Positions 63,297 to 64,000 of a stretch of 64,000 nucleotides of DNA are shown one piece after another. The translations under genes were made by a program, and so were the position numbers. The notes beneath the pieces are model-generated. The model was not told where the DNA came from. It ran no database searches and saw nothing but the letters and a program-made list of their open reading frames with translations. Positions within the stretch are counted from its first letter, which is position 1. Every line of letters begins with the position of its first letter. Location of the stretch: the NCBI RefSeq assembly GCF_000346755.1, contig NZ_ANNV01000072.1:1-64000 (forward strand), given 5' to 3'. The DNA comes from Pseudomonas sp. CBZ-4. Lineage in GTDB: Bacteria > Pseudomonadota > Gammaproteobacteria > Pseudomonadales > Pseudomonadaceae.

Positions 63297-63355
63297 GGGG
63301 GTCGCTTCCGGGTCAGGGCGGTTGTAGGCATATGACGGCTATTTCCCGAGAAAGG

Positions 63356-64000
63356 TCAGTCCACCGTGTCGGCCAGCAGCTTGATCGCGGCAGCGCCGAC
63401 CTTGCGCACGGCTTCTTCAATCTGCGGGGTTGGCTTGGCAGCGTAGTTCATGCGCAGGCAGTTCCGGTACTTGCCGGACGCCGAAAAGATACTGCCCACG
63501 GCCACCTGTACGCCTTGTTCCATCAGCACCCGGTTGAGTTTCAGCGTATCGAAGCCGTCAGGCAGCTCGATCCACAGCATAAAGCTGCCTTGTGGCCGAC
63601 TGGCCCGCGTGCCGGCCGGGAAGTAACGGCTGACCCAGTCGAGCATCAAGTCGCGATTACGCTGGTATTGGGTACGCATCCGCCGCAAATGTGGTTCGAA
63701 ATGCCCGCTTTTGAGGAACTCGGCAATGGCGATCTGCGGTTGGGTCGCGGTGGAGCCGGTGCTGATGTATTTCATGTGCAGCACCCGTTCCAGGTAACGT
63801 CCCGGCGCCACCCAGCCAATGCGCAGGCCGGGGGCCAGGGTTTTCGAGAACGAACTGCACAGCAACACGCGGCCATCTTCGTCGAAGGATTTGATCGTGC
63901 GCGGGCGCGGGTAGCTGTAGGCCAATTCGCCATACACATCGTCTTCGATGATCGCCACGTCAAAGCGCTGGGCCAGGGTCAGCAGGGCCCGCTTGCGTGC
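63356..64000 (-). CDS. PLP-dependent aminotransferase-like/MocR regulator, 5' end beyond the window
   Basis: 215 codons are visible, with the frame open to the right edge. The fold type I aminotransferase features are IIEDDVYGELAY, the PLP lysine motif SSFSKTLAPGLRIGW and the C-terminal NCLRMNYAAKPTPQIEEAV. The PLP lysine is in the place typical of MocR/GntR-family proteins (N-terminal DNA-binding domain fused to an aminotransferase). The DNA-binding part would be outside the window, so a plain aminotransferase is also possible. Confidence 0.85.
   Translation of the reverse strand, partial: ARKRALLTLAQRFDVAIIEDDVYGELAYSYPRPRTIKSFDEDGRVLLCSSFSKTLAPGLRIGWVAPGRYLERVLHMKYISTGSTATQPQIAIAEFLKSGHFEPHLRRMRTQYQRNRDLMLDWVSRYFPAGTRASRPQGSFMLWIELPDGFDTLKLNRVLMEQGVQVAVGSIFSASGKYRNCLRMNYAAKPTPQIEEAVRKVGAAAIKLLADTVD

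Overview
The window looks like a chromosomal segment of a fluorescent Pseudomonas (P. fluorescens group). The basis is GC-rich coding sequence, REP/REPIN hairpins of the form GTGGGAGC-N-GCTTGCC spread through the intergenic gaps, and a run of core genes (recG-oxyR, ridA-spoT-rpoZ-gmk-yicC / rph, crc / pyrE, argB-algC-dut-coaBC / radC, rpmB-rpmG) that I recall in the same order in P. aeruginosa PAO1. I could run no searches; assignments rest on motifs and family recall.

Positions 1-33.6 kb hold a complete type VI secretion system (T6SS) of the H1 type. The leftward half encodes an edge-truncated prePAAR/PAAR Rhs effector, an Eag chaperone, VgrG, ClpV (TssH), TssG, TssF, TssE, Hcp, TssC, TssB and TssA. 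The rightward half, from a shared 393-bp divergent region, encodes TagH (Fha), TssJ, TssK, TssL (with an OmpA-like domain), TssM, TagF, PppA phosphatase, PpkA kinase, an ABC transporter pair TagT/TagS, TagR and the lipoprotein TagQ. TagQRST-PpkA-PppA-TagH is the threonine-phosphorylation switch that controls firing of this class of T6SS. Every structural subunit is present. The Rhs toxin tip and any immunity gene lie beyond the left edge.

Positions 33.6-43.3 kb hold a small SCP2-like protein, a YbaK-HDOD fusion, recG, oxyR, a tonB-exbD-exbB energy-transduction set, an atypical SDR protein, a lipoprotein of unknown function and a RidA protein.

Positions 43.3-54.7 kb hold stringent-response and nucleotide genes (spoT, rpoZ, gmk), yicC, rph, a DUF4870 membrane protein, the carbon catabolite repression protein gene crc, pyrE, argB, algC, dut and coaBC.

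Positions 54.9-64 kb hold radC, a peptide-type ABC substrate-binding protein, the L28/L33 operon with a structured leader, a cupin, a kauB-like aldehyde dehydrogenase, an MFS transporter, a phospholipase D-family lipoprotein and, cut by the right edge, a MocR/aminotransferase-like gene.

I saw no tRNA, rRNA, CRISPR array, insertion sequence or phage gene. I did not find a clearly undescribed system. The most promising leads are the truncated Rhs effector cassette, the multi-GGA leader in front of tagH, the two mutually exclusive hairpins ahead of rpmB, the YbaK-HDOD protein, and REPINs placed inside the T6SS gene row.
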